Translations under genes and position numbers: made by a program
Notes under the pieces: generated by a model
Seen by the model: only the letters and a program-made list of their open reading frames with translations
The model's database searches: none
Told to the model about the DNA's origin: nothing
In this document: positions 1-9,181 of the stretch, in pieces
How positions within the stretch are numbered: the first letter of the stretch is position 1
Layout of the letters: every line of letters starts with the position of its first letter
DNA from: DASSQJ01 sp963772645
GTDB taxonomy: Bacteria > Actinomycetota > Actinomycetes > Actinomycetales > Dermatophilaceae
DNA length: 64,000 nt
NCBI GenBank assembly: GCA_963772645.1
Contig: CAVYYD010000015.1
Span: 1 to 64,000 of the forward strand
Direction of reading: 5' to 3'

Positions 1-608
1 AGCAGCGTGACCAATGGCCAGTAGAGCACGGTCAGGGCCTGCCACGGAGCCGGGAGCATGTCGCGCAGCAGGCCCGGGCCGAGGAGCACGAGCGGGATGG
101 TGACGACGCCGAGAACGAGCGCCACCACGTAGAGCGAGAAGGACAGGGCGCGGGTCTGGACGATGCCACGCACCCCGGACTGCCCGTACATGATCGAGAT
201 CGTGTCGACGAAGACGTTGAGCGCCCTGGACCCGGACCACAGGGACAGGACGAAGCCGATGGACAGCAGGTCGGCGCGCCCGGCGTTGAAGACGTCGTCG
301 ACCGTGGGGCCGAGGACGGAGTTGATGACCTCGGGGGTCAGGAAGCGGGAGGAGTACCGCAGGATGTCGTCACGCACCTGGGTGACGGCCTCCTGACCGA
401 GCAGGTTGCGCAGGTACCCCAGGCCGCCGAAGAGCCCCAGGACCAGCGGCGGCAGCGAGAGCAGCGCGAAGAACCCGGCCTCGGAGGCCAGCCCGGTCAC
501 CCGGTAGCGCATGCAGACCCGGATGGTCGCCACCGTGAGCCGCACGAACGGGAGGGCCCCCGGCACCCGAGCGAGCACCCGACGCAGGCGCCGCTTCGCG
601 TCGGTCAT
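1..608 (-). CDS. YihY/BrkB family inner-membrane protein (3' end cut by window edge)
   Basis: The frame starts with ATG at 608 and stays open to base 1, so about 202 N-terminal residues are visible and the C-terminus lies outside. It shows a basic N-terminus, then hydrophobic segments around residues 40-65, 115-135 and 155-180. This is the pattern of the YihY/virulence factor BrkB family of multi-pass membrane proteins, whose substrate is not established. The motif LSIGFVLSLWSGSRAL is typical of the family. The start is supported by a -10-like TACCGT ending 7 bases upstream of the ATG, which predicts a leaderless mRNA. It is divergent from the AidB-like gene. Confidence 0.8.
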   Translation of the reverse strand, partial: MTDAKRRLRRVLARVPGALPFVRLTVATIRVCMRYRVTGLASEAGFFALLSLPPLVLGLFGGLGYLRNLLGQEAVTQVRDDILRYSSRFLTPEVINSVLGPTVDDVFNAGRADLLSIGFVLSLWSGSRALNVFVDTISIMYGQSGVRGIVQTRALSFSLYVVALVLGVVTIPLVLLGPGLLRDMLPAPWQALTVLYWPLVTL

Positions 609-615
609 GTCCCCC

Positions 616-634
616 ACGGTATCCGCCGTAGGCT
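616..634. promoter_or_regulatory. Back-to-back -10 elements of yihY-like and aidB-like genes
   Basis: On the minus strand TACCGT (616-621) ends 7 bases before the ATG at 608. On the plus strand TAGGCT (629-634) ends 6 bases before the GTG at 641. Only 7 bp separate the two hexamers. Each promoter's -35 region would then lie on the far side of the other -10, so the polymerases should compete. This is inferred from spacing alone. Confidence 0.45.
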
Positions 635-640
635 GCCCTC

Positions 641-2298
641 GTGCGGACCCACCTCGTGACGAACCAGGTTCCCCCGCTGCCGGACGGCGACGTCCTCGCC
701 TCCGATCCGGCCCTGGCGGAGGCCGTCGCCCGGTGGGTCGAGCCGCACGACGCCGAGGGGGGCGGCCTCCCTGCACGACCTCGGGCGGCTCGCGGGCAGC
801 GCCGAGCCACGGCAGTGGGCCGACCAGGTCGACCGGGTCACGCCGGTGCTGCGAACCCACGCCCCAGGCGGTGACCGCCTCGACGAGGTGGAGTACCACC
901 CCGCCTACCACCAGCTCATGGAGGTGGCGGTCGGCCACGGGCTCACCGCGGAGCCCTGGACGCCGTCCGGCGGCCACCGGTGCGCACGCGCGCCGGGCCG
1001 CTGGGTTCGTGCTCTGGTCCCAGGTCGAGGCCGGCCACCTCTGCCCGGTGTCGATGACCTACGCCGCCGCACCGGCCCTGGCCGCCTCACCCGCCGTCGC
1101 CCGGGGACTGGGTGCCCGGGCTGGCCTCGCGCTGCTACGACCCGGTGCTGGGGCCACACGCGGACAAGCCCGGGCTCACCCTGGGGATGGGGATGACCGA
1201 GAAGCAGGGCGGCTCGGACGTGCGCGCCAACACGACGCGCGCGGTGCCCGCGCCCGGCGGCCCGCTGGAGGGTGAGGCCTACCGGCTCACCGGTCACAAG
1301 TGGTTCTGCTCGGCCCCGATGAGCGACGGCTTCCTCGTCCTCGCGCAGACCGACGCCGGCGTCACGTGCTTCCTCCTCCCCCGCGTCCTCGACGACGGCA
1401 GCGCGCAACGAGATCCGCATCCAGCGCCTGAAGGACAAGCTCGGCAACCGCTCGAACGCCTCGTCGGAGATCGAGCTCGACGACGCCCTGGCCGTCCGGG
1501 TCGGGGACGAGGGACGGGGCGTCCGCACGATCATCGACATGGTCGCCTCGACCCGCCTGGACTGCGTCCTGGGCTCGACCGCGACGATGCGCGCCGCGCT
1601 CGTCCGAGCGGTGCACCACGCGCGCCACCGGTCGGCGTTCGGGGCGCTGCTGGTCGACCAGCCGCTGATGCGCAACGTCCTCGCCGACCTGGCTCTGGAG
1701 GCCGAGGCTGCGACCGTGCTCGCGATGCGGCTGGCGCACGCCGTCGACGCGGGCGAGTCCGAGCTGTCTCGGCTGGGCGTCGCACTCGGCAAGTTCTGGG
1801 TGTGCAAGCGCACCGCGCCGATGGTCGCCGAAGCCCTCGAGTGCCTCGGCGGCAACGGCTACGTCGAGGAGAACGGGCTGGCCAGGCTCTACCGGGAGGC
1901 TCCGCTCAACTCGATCTGGGAGGGCTCGGGCAACGTCAACGCGCTCGACGTGCTCCGCGCCATCACCCGCGAACCGGCGTCGCTGGCGGCACTGGGCAAG
2001 GAGCTCGCCCTCGCCCGGGGCCACGACGCGGCCCTCGACGCGGCGATCGACGGGTGCGAGCAGGCCGGGGCCACGGCGCTCGACCCGGCGGCGCCCTGGG
2101 CTGCGCGGCGGCTCGTCGAACGGCTGGCGGTCACCCTTCAGGCCGCGCTGCTGGTGCCGCCACTCCCCCGGGCCGGTCGCCGACGCGTTCGTCGCCAGCC
2201 GGGTCCGCGGGGAGCACGGCGCGACGTTCGGCACCCTGGACGCCGGAGTCGGTCCGGCCGCCGTCGACCTGCTGCTCGGGCGGGCCCTCGCCCGCTGA
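641..2298 (+). pseudogene. aidB: AidB-like acyl-CoA dehydrogenase, broken by five +1 frameshifts in this sequence
   Basis: Joining three reading frames gives about 550 residues that align along their whole length with E. coli AidB, an alkylation-induced flavoprotein of the acyl-CoA dehydrogenase family. Diagnostic stretches are MGMTEKQGGSDV, LKDKLGNRSNAS, CLGGNGYVEE and LYREAPLNSIWEGSGN. Frame changes fall near 756, 960, 1102, 1404 and 2152, and each is resolved by removing one base. The GTG start at 641 has a -10-like TAGGCT 6 bases upstream. Because the shifts are all +1 and the coding signal is otherwise intact, sequencing or assembly error is more likely than real decay, although a true pseudogene cannot be excluded. 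It is unknown whether an intact copy would respond to alkylation damage. Confidence 0.8.
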
Positions 2299-2343
2299 GC
2301 CTCGGCCACGGGGGGCCGCCCGTGGCCAGCGGCGCCGCCCGCC

Positions 2344-3317
2344 TCAGGGCGTGATCGCGAGGCGGGCCTGCTCCTCCTCGACGTCGAAGTCGGCCGCCGG
2401 CCACTGCGGGTCCATCCCCTCGAGCGCCTCGAGGAGGAGGTTCGTGACGGCGAGCCGGGCGTACCACTTCCGGTCGGCGGGGACCACGTGCCACGGCGCC
2501 AGGGTCGGTCGAGCACCTCTCGAGCGCGGCCTGGTAGGCCTCCATGTAGTCCGCCCAGTGGGCGCGCTCGTCGAGGTCGCCCGGGTTGTACTTCCAGTGC
2601 TTGTCCGGCCGCTCGAGGCGCTCGGCGAGCCGGGCCTTCTGCTCCTCGCTGCGAGAGGTGCAGCATCACCTTGACGATCGTGGTCCCCGACTCGACGACA
2701 CCGCTCCTCGAAGTGGTTGATCTGGGCGTAGCGGCGCGCCCACGTGGCGCGCGGGACGAGCTCGTGGACGCGGACGATGAGGACGTCCTCGTAGTGCGAG
2801 CGGTCGAAGACCCCGATCTGCCCCGGCCGCGGCAGCGCGTTGCGGATGCGCCAGAGGAAGGGGTGCGACGCTCCTCCGCGGCTCGGCGCCTTGAAGGCGG
2901 TGATCGCGACGCCCTGCGGGTCGACCGCCCCGACGACGTGGCGCATGATGCCGCCCTTGCCGGAGGTGTCCATCCCCTGGATGACGAGCAGCACCGAACG
3001 CCGTCCCCCGCCCTTGGACTCGGCGAAGAGCCGCTCCTGGAGGTCGGAGAGCCGGGCCTGCAGGTCCTCCATGACCTGCTCGCCGTCCTTCTTCTTCCCG
3101 TCGAAGCCGGGGGTCGAGTGCGGGTCGACCTCGGCGAGGTCGAGACCCGGCTGGACGCGGAGCACGTCCGACCAGGTCCTCTCTCGAGGGTGTCCTCGCT
3201 GCGGGCCTCCTCGGCCCTCTCCTTCTTGCGCTTCGCCTTCCGCGCCGCCTTGCCGGTCGCAGCTCGGCGTCGGCGGAGCGTCTCGCCGCCCGCTTCTGCT
3301 TCTTTTCCCTTGCCCAT
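2344..3317 (-). pseudogene. ppk2: PPK2 family polyphosphate kinase, frameshifted four times
   Basis: Piecing the frames together gives a PPK2-type polyphosphate:nucleotide phosphotransferase, which moves phosphate between polyphosphate and nucleoside di- or monophosphates. It has a lysine-rich N-terminal extension, a Walker A motif GMDTSGKGG, a Walker B-like FDRSHYEDV, and the family motifs KHWKYNPGD, WADYMEAYQ and PWHVVPADRKWY. Frame changes lie near 3180 (+2 or -1), 2706, 2655 and 2507 (each +1). The ATG at 3317 is chosen because the basic N-terminus MGKGKEAEA runs directly into the family. It is divergent from the RibD-type reductase. As with the AidB-like gene, the run of +1 slips suggests poor local sequence rather than gene death. 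Confidence 0.82.
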
Positions 3318-3354
3318 CACCGCATCCAACCAGAGGCGGTGCAAGACTGGGCCG

Positions 3355-4101
3355 ATGCGCGTGCTCATCGACCCACGCCGCCCCTCGCGCCCCGGGTCGC
3401 GCGCCGGGGCGGGCGACCTCGAGGAGCTCTACGGCTTCCCGCGCCGCGGGACGTGGGTGCGTGCCAACATGGTCACGACGCTGGACGGCGCGGCCGCCGG
3501 CGCCGACGGACGCAGCGGGTCGGTCAACACCCCCGCCGACAACCGGGTGTTCTCGCTCCAGCGTGACCTCGCCGACGTCGTCCTCGTCGGTGCCGGCACC
3601 GTGCGGGCGGAGGGCTACCGCCGGCTCCAGCCCACCCGCCGCTCACGGCTGCCCGCCACCCTCGCGGTCGTGACCCGCAGCGGGCGCGTCCCCGAGAACG
3701 TCCGGACCGGCAAGGAGGGTCGCGGCCCGGCCCTGCTCGTCACCTGCGCGGCGGCCGGCCCCCGAGCGATCGACCGGGCGCGCACGGTGCTCGGTGAGGA
3801 CGCGGTGCTGGTCTGCGGTGAGGATGCCGTCGACCTGCGCCGCGCGCTCAACGAGCTGTCCCTGCGGCGGTTGCGCAAGGTGCTCCTCGAGGGCGGCCCC
3901 TCGCTGCTCAGCGCCGCGCTGGACGCCGACGTGGTCGACGAGCTGGCGCTCACCGTGGCGCCGACGATCGTCGGCGGGGACGCGCCGCGGATCACCCATG
4001 GCCCGGCCCTGAGCGGTGCTCGAGGGATCCCGGCCCGGCCGCACCTGCTCCTCGAGGAGGCCGGGACCCTGCTCGGGCTCTGGCGTTTCCACCGGGCGTG
4101 A
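3355..4101 (+). CDS. RibD C-terminal domain (pyrimidine/dihydrofolate reductase-like) protein
   Basis: This 248-residue protein consists of a single RibD_C domain, the NAD(P)H-dependent reductase fold shared by the riboflavin enzyme RibD and dihydrofolate reductase. Visible family motifs are RANMVTTLDGAAAG near residue 35, DVVLVGAGTVRAEGY near 75, and VLLEGGPSLLSAAL near 180. No deaminase domain is attached, and no riboflavin genes are adjacent, so the substrate is not predictable. The ATG at 3355 lies 6 bases after AAGACT, a weak -10-like hexamer. It is intact, in contrast to the heavily frameshifted sequence just upstream, and it is convergent with the alpha/beta hydrolase. Confidence 0.85.
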   Translation: MRVLIDPRRPSRPGSRAGAGDLEELYGFPRRGTWVRANMVTTLDGAAAGADGRSGSVNTPADNRVFSLQRDLADVVLVGAGTVRAEGYRRLQPTRRSRLPATLAVVTRSGRVPENVRTGKEGRGPALLVTCAAAGPRAIDRARTVLGEDAVLVCGEDAVDLRRALNELSLRRLRKVLLEGGPSLLSAALDADVVDELALTVAPTIVGGDAPRITHGPALSGARGIPARPHLLLEEAGTLLGLWRFHRA

Positions 4102-4111
4102 GCCCGGGCGG

Positions 4112-5293
4112 TCAGCGGGCGAAGTCGCGGACCAGGCCCTCCCACCGCTGCGGGTCGACGTTCCACTCCTTGCAGTGGCGCGCCAGCTCCCACTCGACGA
4201 AGGTCACGAGGTCGGGCCGGGTGCGGGCGAGCTCGCGGGACGGGCCGACCGGGACGAACTCGTCCGCCGCGGAGTGGATGAGGAGGATGCGGTGGCGCAG
4301 CTCGTCGGCCCGTCCCACCCAGTCGGTGAGCGCGAGGTCGACGCCCTCGTGGACCCCGACGAGGCGGTGGCCCCACCGGCGGTTCATCATCGCCCTGGCG
4401 AGGGAGCCCACGTGGGGCGGCAGATGGTGCTCGCGCGCGTGGTGGGCCAGGACGTCGCCCCAGTCGATGACCGGGGCGTCGAGGACCACCCGCGAAACGA
4501 GCCCGGAGCGAGCCGAGCGGTCGAGCAGCTGGAGGGCGATGGCGCCGCCCATCGACCACCCGACGAGGAGTACCTCGCGGGCCCCGTGCTCGACCGCGTA
4601 CTCCAGCGCCGCGTCGACGTCGCGCCACTCGGACAGCCCCAACGCGTACCGGCCGTCCGGCCCCGACGGCACGCCCTCGTCGTTGCGGTAGGTGGGCACG
4701 AGGCAGGTCCAGCCCTGGTCGTGCAACGGACGGAGCGCCCGCACCGTCTCCTCGCGCCGGGCGCCGCGCCCGTGGACGAGCACGGCCCAGCGCTCACCGG
4801 TACCGCCGGCAGCCGGGACCACCCAGGCCGGCATCGGGCCGAGCTCGCCGGCGTAGGTCACGTGCTGCGTGGCGAGGCCCAGACTCTCGTCGGGCGGAGC
4901 GCCGTAGTAGTACTGGTTCCACCGGGCCCCGCCGGGCGCCAGGTAGCCGCGGTCGACCGCCACGAGCTCGCGTTCGACCAGCCCGCGGGCCGGGTCGAGG
5001 TCGACGACCTCGCCGAGCCGCACGTGCCCGTGACCGTCGTCGATCCACAGCCCGTACCGGCCCGGCGCCGCCGTCTCGGCGTCCGCGACGAGGGTGACGG
5101 TGCGCGCTCCGGCCGCCCGGACCACGACGTCGTCGGGCCGCCGCCGGTCGGGGGTGAGGACCTTGCGGGCGAAGTACGCGGCCGCGGCCAGCGACCCGGC
5201 GCCGGAGGCCGCGACGGTGGTCGCGCCGAGCGCCGCACCGGCGACGGCGACGCGGCGGGCCCGGCCCACCACGGGGCCGGCCGGCTCGCTCAC
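4112..5293 (-). CDS. Membrane-anchored alpha/beta hydrolase
   Basis: A 393-residue alpha/beta hydrolase with an N-terminal Ala/Val-rich hydrophobic segment (about residues 10-40) that should act as a signal anchor. The nucleophile elbow is GWSMGG. A later HSAADEFVP provides the likely acid Asp, and ARHCKEWNVD near the end the likely His. The GTG start at 5293 overlaps the ligD stop codon as GTGA, so the two are probably co-transcribed and translationally coupled. The substrate is unknown, and nothing in the sequence explains why it would share an operon with a DNA ligase. The C-terminal hydrolase core resembles S9/DUF1749-like serine hydrolases, but I cannot assign a subfamily. Confidence 0.82.
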   Translation of the reverse strand: MSEPAGPVVGRARRVAVAGAALGATTVAASGAGSLAAAAYFARKVLTPDRRRPDDVVVRAAGARTVTLVADAETAAPGRYGLWIDDGHGHVRLGEVVDLDPARGLVERELVAVDRGYLAPGGARWNQYYYGAPPDESLGLATQHVTYAGELGPMPAWVVPAAGGTGERWAVLVHGRGARREETVRALRPLHDQGWTCLVPTYRNDEGVPSGPDGRYALGLSEWRDVDAALEYAVEHGAREVLLVGWSMGGAIALQLLDRSARSGLVSRVVLDAPVIDWGDVLAHHAREHHLPPHVGSLARAMMNRRWGHRLVGVHEGVDLALTDWVGRADELRHRILLIHSAADEFVPVGPSRELARTRPDLVTFVEWELARHCKEWNVDPQRWEGLVRDFAR

Positions 5294-7452
5294 CCGGCCC
5301 CACCGTCGAGGACGGTGGCAAGGTCGTAGGACACGGGCTCCTCGAGCTGGTCGAAGGTGCAGTCGGCGGGGTCCTTGTCCGGCCGCCACCGGACGAACTG
5401 GGCGGTGTGCCGGAACCGGACGCCCTCCATGTGGTCGTAGCGCACCTCGACGACGCGCTCGGGCCGCAGCGGCGTGAAGGAGAGGTCCTTGCCGGCCGCC
5501 CACCGGCTCCCGGCGGCCGCCTGCGGGGTCCGGGTGCCCTCCTCCTGCCGCGCCCACGCCCACGGGTGGTGCTCGAAGTCGGTGACGAGCGGCTGGAGCG
5601 CCTCGAAGAGCTCGCGCCGCCGCGCCATCGGGAAGGCGCCGATGACGCCGACCGAGGCGAGGTTGCCCTCGTCGTCGTGCAGGCCGAGGAGGAGGGACCC
5701 GATGGCGTCGGGCCCGGACTTGTGGGTGCGGTAGCCGGCGACGACGCAGTCCGCGGTGCGCTCGTGCTTGATCTTGGCCATCGTCCGCTTGTCCGGCTCG
5801 TACCGCCCGTCCAGGGGCTTCGCGACGAGCCCGTCGAGCCCGGCGCCCTCGAACTCGGTGAACCACCGCGCGGCCAGCTGCCGGTCGGTGGTGGCCGGCG
5901 TCAGGTGGACCGGCGCCTCCGCCGCGGCCAGCGCCTCCTCGAGCAGCCGGCGACGCTCGACGAAGGGGCGTCCGGTCAGGTCGTCGCCACCGAGGGCGAG
6001 CAGGTCGAACGCGACGAACCGGGCGGGGGTCTCGGCGGACAGCCTCCGGACTCGGCTCGCGGCCGGGTGGATGCGCTGGCTGAGCAGCTCGAAGTCGAGG
6101 CGGTCCCCGCCGGGGCGGACGAGGATGATCTCGCCGTCGACGACGCAGCGCTCGGGGAGGTTCGCCAGGGCTGCCTCGACGAGCTCGGGGAAGTAGCGGG
6201 TCATCGGCTTCTCGTTGCGGCTGCCGATCTCGACCCGCTCGCCCGAACGGAAGACGATGGAGCGGAAGCCGTCCCACTTCGGCTCGAAGCTGACCTGTTG
6301 GCCGTCGAGGGCGCCGATGCCGCTGACCGCCCGGGCGAGCATCGGGGCCACCGGTGGCACCACCGGCATCCCCCACTCCGCCCGGGCCGTGGCGTCCCGC
6401 TCGGCCTTCGGTGCCATGTACTCGTCGTCGGCCTTGTCCCGGCGCCGCTTGCTCGGCTGGACCCTCGGCGGCTCGCCCGGCATCTTCGGGTAGTCCGGCG
6501 GGAAGCTCAGCTCGCCGAGACCCCGCTCCTGGACGTCGCGGTCCCACAGGGCGAGGGCTGCGCCGAGGTCACCGACGGCCCCGTCGATGTCGGCCCACGC
6601 GTCACCGCGGTCCTCGATGACGTCCGGAACCGTGAGGACGGTGAAGTCACCCGGGGCGACCGTGGTGATCTCCGCCCAGCTGACCGGCATCGAGACCGGG
6701 GCGCCGGGCAGCGGGCGCGGGCTGTACGCGGAGGCGATGGTGCGGTCCCGGCAGGCCTGGTTGAAGTCGACGAACACCCGTTCGCCGCGCTCCTCCTTCC
6801 ACCACGCCGTGGTGACGAGGTCGGGGAGGCGGCGCTCGAGCTCGCGGGCGATCCCGATGACGCCGTGCCGGACGTCGAGGAACTCGTGGCGGGGGGCGAT
6901 CCGGGCGTAGACGTGCACCCCGCGGTTGCCGCTGGTCTTGGCCCACCCGGTGAGGCCCAGCTCGGCCATGAGCTCGCGGAGAGCCTGGGCGGCCTCGACC
7001 GCGTCGCCGAAGGTGCGCCCGGGCTGGGGGTCGAGGTCGATGCGCAGCTCGTCGGGGTTGTCGTTGTCGGCGGTGCGCACCGGCCACGGGTGGAAGGTGA
7101 CCGTGTTCATCTGCACGGCCCAGACGGCGGTGGCGACCTCGTCGACGACGACCTGGTCGTGCCGGCGTCCGCTGGGGTAGCGGCAGCGGGTGGTGCGCAC
7201 CCACTCCGGCATCCCCTTCGGGGGGTTCTTCTGGTAGAACTCCTCGCCCTCGATGCCGTCGGGGAAGCGCTGGAGGGTGACCGGCCGGTCGCCGATGTGG
7301 TGGACGAGGCAGTCCCCGACCGCCGCGACGTAGCCGGCGAGGTCGCCCTTGGTGATGCCGTCGGCCGGCCACATCACCCGGTCCGGGCTGGTGAGCCGGA
7401 CCTGCCGGACGCCCTGGGGGCCCTCGACCTCGACGATCTGCGCATCCGGCAT
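5290..7452 (-). CDS. ligD: LigD-type ATP-dependent DNA ligase with polymerase domain
   Basis: This 720-residue protein carries an N-terminal archaeo-eukaryotic primase-like polymerase domain (about residues 10-300) and a C-terminal ATP-dependent ligase domain (about 365-700). The polymerase metal ligands are visible as D139 and D141 in RIDLDPQPG and D229 in VFVDFNQ. The ligase nucleotidyl-transfer motif is PKWDGF with the adenylated lysine at K392. LigD with Ku performs non-homologous end joining. The 3'-phosphoesterase domain found in mycobacterial LigD is absent, and no ku gene lies in this window. The ATG at 7452 is preceded by TAGGCT 6 bases upstream. The stop overlaps the start of the downstream hydrolase. 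Confidence 0.93.
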   Translation of the reverse strand: MPDAQIVEVEGPQGVRQVRLTSPDRVMWPADGITKGDLAGYVAAVGDCLVHHIGDRPVTLQRFPDGIEGEEFYQKNPPKGMPEWVRTTRCRYPSGRRHDQVVVDEVATAVWAVQMNTVTFHPWPVRTADNDNPDELRIDLDPQPGRTFGDAVEAAQALRELMAELGLTGWAKTSGNRGVHVYARIAPRHEFLDVRHGVIGIARELERRLPDLVTTAWWKEERGERVFVDFNQACRDRTIASAYSPRPLPGAPVSMPVSWAEITTVAPGDFTVLTVPDVIEDRGDAWADIDGAVGDLGAALALWDRDVQERGLGELSFPPDYPKMPGEPPRVQPSKRRRDKADDEYMAPKAERDATARAEWGMPVVPPVAPMLARAVSGIGALDGQQVSFEPKWDGFRSIVFRSGERVEIGSRNEKPMTRYFPELVEAALANLPERCVVDGEIILVRPGGDRLDFELLSQRIHPAASRVRRLSAETPARFVAFDLLALGGDDLTGRPFVERRRLLEEALAAAEAPVHLTPATTDRQLAARWFTEFEGAGLDGLVAKPLDGRYEPDKRTMAKIKHERTADCVVAGYRTHKSGPDAIGSLLLGLHDDEGNLASVGVIGAFPMARRRELFEALQPLVTDFEHHPWAWARQEEGTRTPQAAAGSRWAAGKDLSFTPLRPERVVEVRYDHMEGVRFRHTAQFVRWRPDKDPADCTFDQLEEPVSYDLATVLDGGAG

Positions 7453-7458
7453 GCGGCG

Positions 7459-7464
7459 AGCCTA
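7459..7464 (-). promoter_or_regulatory. -10-like element of ligD
   Basis: TAGGCT on the minus strand ends 6 bases before the ligD ATG at 7452. It is identical to the hexamer at the same distance from the AidB-like start, so a leaderless ligD transcript is likely. Confidence 0.4.
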
Positions 7465-7556
7465 CTGAGACCGGGTGAGGACCGGGCCCGGTGACGAGGT
7501 CCTTTCGTCGTCACGGGGCCGGGAACCATCGGCGGCTCCCCGCTGTTGGGCAGGGC

Positions 7557-8006
7557 ATGGCGATGACACCGAGCGACCGTGACTACACCGTCCAGCACAG
7601 CGAGGAGGAGTGGCGGGCGGCGCTGAGCCCGCAGGAGTTCCAGGTCCTGCGCGAGGCCGGCACCGAGCGTCCCTTCACCGGCGAGTACACCGACACCAAG
7701 ACGACCGGCGTCTACGCGTGCCGGGCCTGCGGCGCGGAGCTGTTCCGGTCCGACACCAAGTTCGAGAGCCACTGCGGCTGGCCCTCGTTCTTCAGCCCGC
7801 TGGCCGGCGGCTCGGTCGAGTACCTCGAGGACCGCTCCCTGCCCGGGCGCCCTCGGGTCGAGGTGCGCTGCGCGGCGTGCGGGTCCCACCTGGGTCACGT
7901 GTTCGAGGGCGAGGGCTACGACACCCCGACCGACCAGCGCTACTGCATCAACTCGATCAGCCTCACCCTCAAGCCCGCCGGCGACGCCGCCCCGCCCCCC
8001 GCCTGA
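7557..8006 (+). CDS. msrB: Peptide-methionine (R)-S-oxide reductase MsrB
   Basis: A 149-residue MsrB, which reduces the R epimer of methionine sulfoxide in proteins. Zinc-binding cysteine pairs appear as CRACG and CAACG, SHCGWPSFF is the substrate-pocket signature, and the catalytic cysteine is in RYCINSISL near the C-terminus. The length fits the single-domain cytosolic family. I chose the ATG at 7557 (MAMTPSDRDY); an in-frame ATG at 7563 is equally possible, and no clear ribosome-binding site decides between them. It is a single-gene unit, convergent with the AbiEi/DUF559 gene, and a long inverted repeat immediately follows. Confidence 0.95.
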   Translation: MAMTPSDRDYTVQHSEEEWRAALSPQEFQVLREAGTERPFTGEYTDTKTTGVYACRACGAELFRSDTKFESHCGWPSFFSPLAGGSVEYLEDRSLPGRPRVEVRCAACGSHLGHVFEGEGYDTPTDQRYCINSISLTLKPAGDAAPPPA

Positions 8007-8026
8007 CCCCACCGGCCCCATCTTTC

Positions 8027-8096
8027 TCTCCGGATGCCGGAACCTTCAGCAGGCGACCGGAACGGTTCACGCCCTCCGCTGAAGGGTCCGGCATCC
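8027..8096. repeat. Long inverted repeat between msrB and DUF559 gene; copy A of a repeated element
   Basis: The left arm (8032-8050) and right arm (8078-8096) are 19 bp each and complementary except for one pair. A 27-base loop separates them, itself holding ACCG-GAA-CGGT. Lying between two convergent genes it could act as a bidirectional terminator. The stretch 8027-8048 also recurs in inverted orientation at 9218-9239 with one mismatch in 22, so it belongs to a repeat family rather than being a one-off hairpin. Confidence 0.8.
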
Positions 8097-8139
8097 CAGG
8101 GTCGGGCGAGGGTCGCCCGCCCGGTGATGTGCTCGTCCG

Positions 8140-9051
8140 TCAGGCCGCAGCCAGGGCCGCGCGCACCTTCGCCGCCACCGCGCCGGGCGTTTCGAGGTCG
8201 GCCCAGGTGATGCGGACGACGAGGTAGCCCAGCCGCCTGAGCCGGTCCTCGCGCCGCTTCTCCGCCCAGAGGACCCCGGGGTCGCCCCCGGCGTACTTGA
8301 GCTTGCCGTCGAACTCCACGACGACGCGGGTGCCGGCGACGAGGAAGTCCACCCGGGCGACGAAGGCGCCGTCGACGTCCTCGATCACGACCTGCGGAAG
8401 GGCATCGACGCCGGCCAGCGCCAGGGCAAGCGCGCACCGTGACTCGCCCACCGACTCACGGCGCCCGTCGGCGTGCCGCAGCATCGCCCCGGCCCTGCTG
8501 CCGTGCTGCCAGCCGAGGACGTGGTCGACCGCGCGCTCCAGCTGCTCGGCCGTGGTCATATCGTCGTGTAGCGCGTGGTCGGCGCTGACGACGCCCGGCT
8601 CGATGCCCCGATCGACCGCATGGCTCGCCAGCGCGACCGCGACCGGTTCTGCCGGGCCCCAGGGTGTGTCCACCCGGTCGCCGTCGCCGTGACGCACCCA
8701 GAACGCGGACATCCCACGCGCGCGGTCCGGAGGACGACGGATGGCCGGTCGGGCCAGGTCAGCGCCCCACACGCGAACGCCGTGGGCCAAGAGAGCGGAG
8801 GTGCTCGCGAGCACGGCGTCCGGGTAGAGCAGAAGCGCGCCGGCACACAGCTGCCGGTGCCACCCGACAGGGTCCGGGTCGGCCAGCGAGGCCAGCGCGT
8901 ACAGCCCACGGCCCGGGTGTCGCAGGACGTGTCGGCGCACCAAAGTGACGAGGGTGGGCGCCGAGATGCCACAGTCGAGGAGCTGCGATGTCGTCAGCAT
9001 CCCGTGTTGCCCGGCGGCGAGGTGCTCGATCGTCGGGTCCAGTCCGCTCAT
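8140..9051 (-). CDS. AbiEi-type winged-helix protein with C-terminal DUF559 nuclease-like domain
   Basis: A 303-residue protein. The N-terminal 60 residues resemble the winged-helix domain of AbiEi-family antitoxins (MLTTSQLLDCGIS, then HVLRHPGRGLYAL). The last ~100 residues match DUF559, a Vsr/restriction-endonuclease-like fold: ARVDFLV, then VVVEFDGKLKY, then EKRREDRLRRLGY, which supplies D, E, D and K residues in the spacing of a PD-(D/E)xK site. No toxin partner is adjacent. Such solitary two-domain proteins are common in actinobacteria, and their role is unproven. The ATG at 9051 follows CACCCT by 6 bases; a GTG at 9057 is an alternative. The gene is flanked by inverted copies of one palindromic element. 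Confidence 0.75.
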   Translation of the reverse strand: MSGLDPTIEHLAAGQHGMLTTSQLLDCGISAPTLVTLVRRHVLRHPGRGLYALASLADPDPVGWHRQLCAGALLLYPDAVLASTSALLAHGVRVWGADLARPAIRRPPDRARGMSAFWVRHGDGDRVDTPWGPAEPVAVALASHAVDRGIEPGVVSADHALHDDMTTAEQLERAVDHVLGWQHGSRAGAMLRHADGRRESVGESRCALALALAGVDALPQVVIEDVDGAFVARVDFLVAGTRVVVEFDGKLKYAGGDPGVLWAEKRREDRLRRLGYLVVRITWADLETPGAVAAKVRAALAAA

Positions 9052-9181
9052 CGGCACAGGGTGCGGCGCGCCCCACCGCCGGCGACAGGTCGCCGCCGCG
9101 GCCTGTGGATGAAGGCGGCGGACATCCGCGCTGTGGACGGCGACGACGCCCGCGCTTCGGGGTCACCCGGCGGACGAGAAT

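Noticed and set aside
8140..9051. Type IV toxin-antitoxin pair (AbiE)
   Set aside because: Only an AbiEi-like N-domain is present, and there is no AbiEii nucleotidyltransferase gene beside it.
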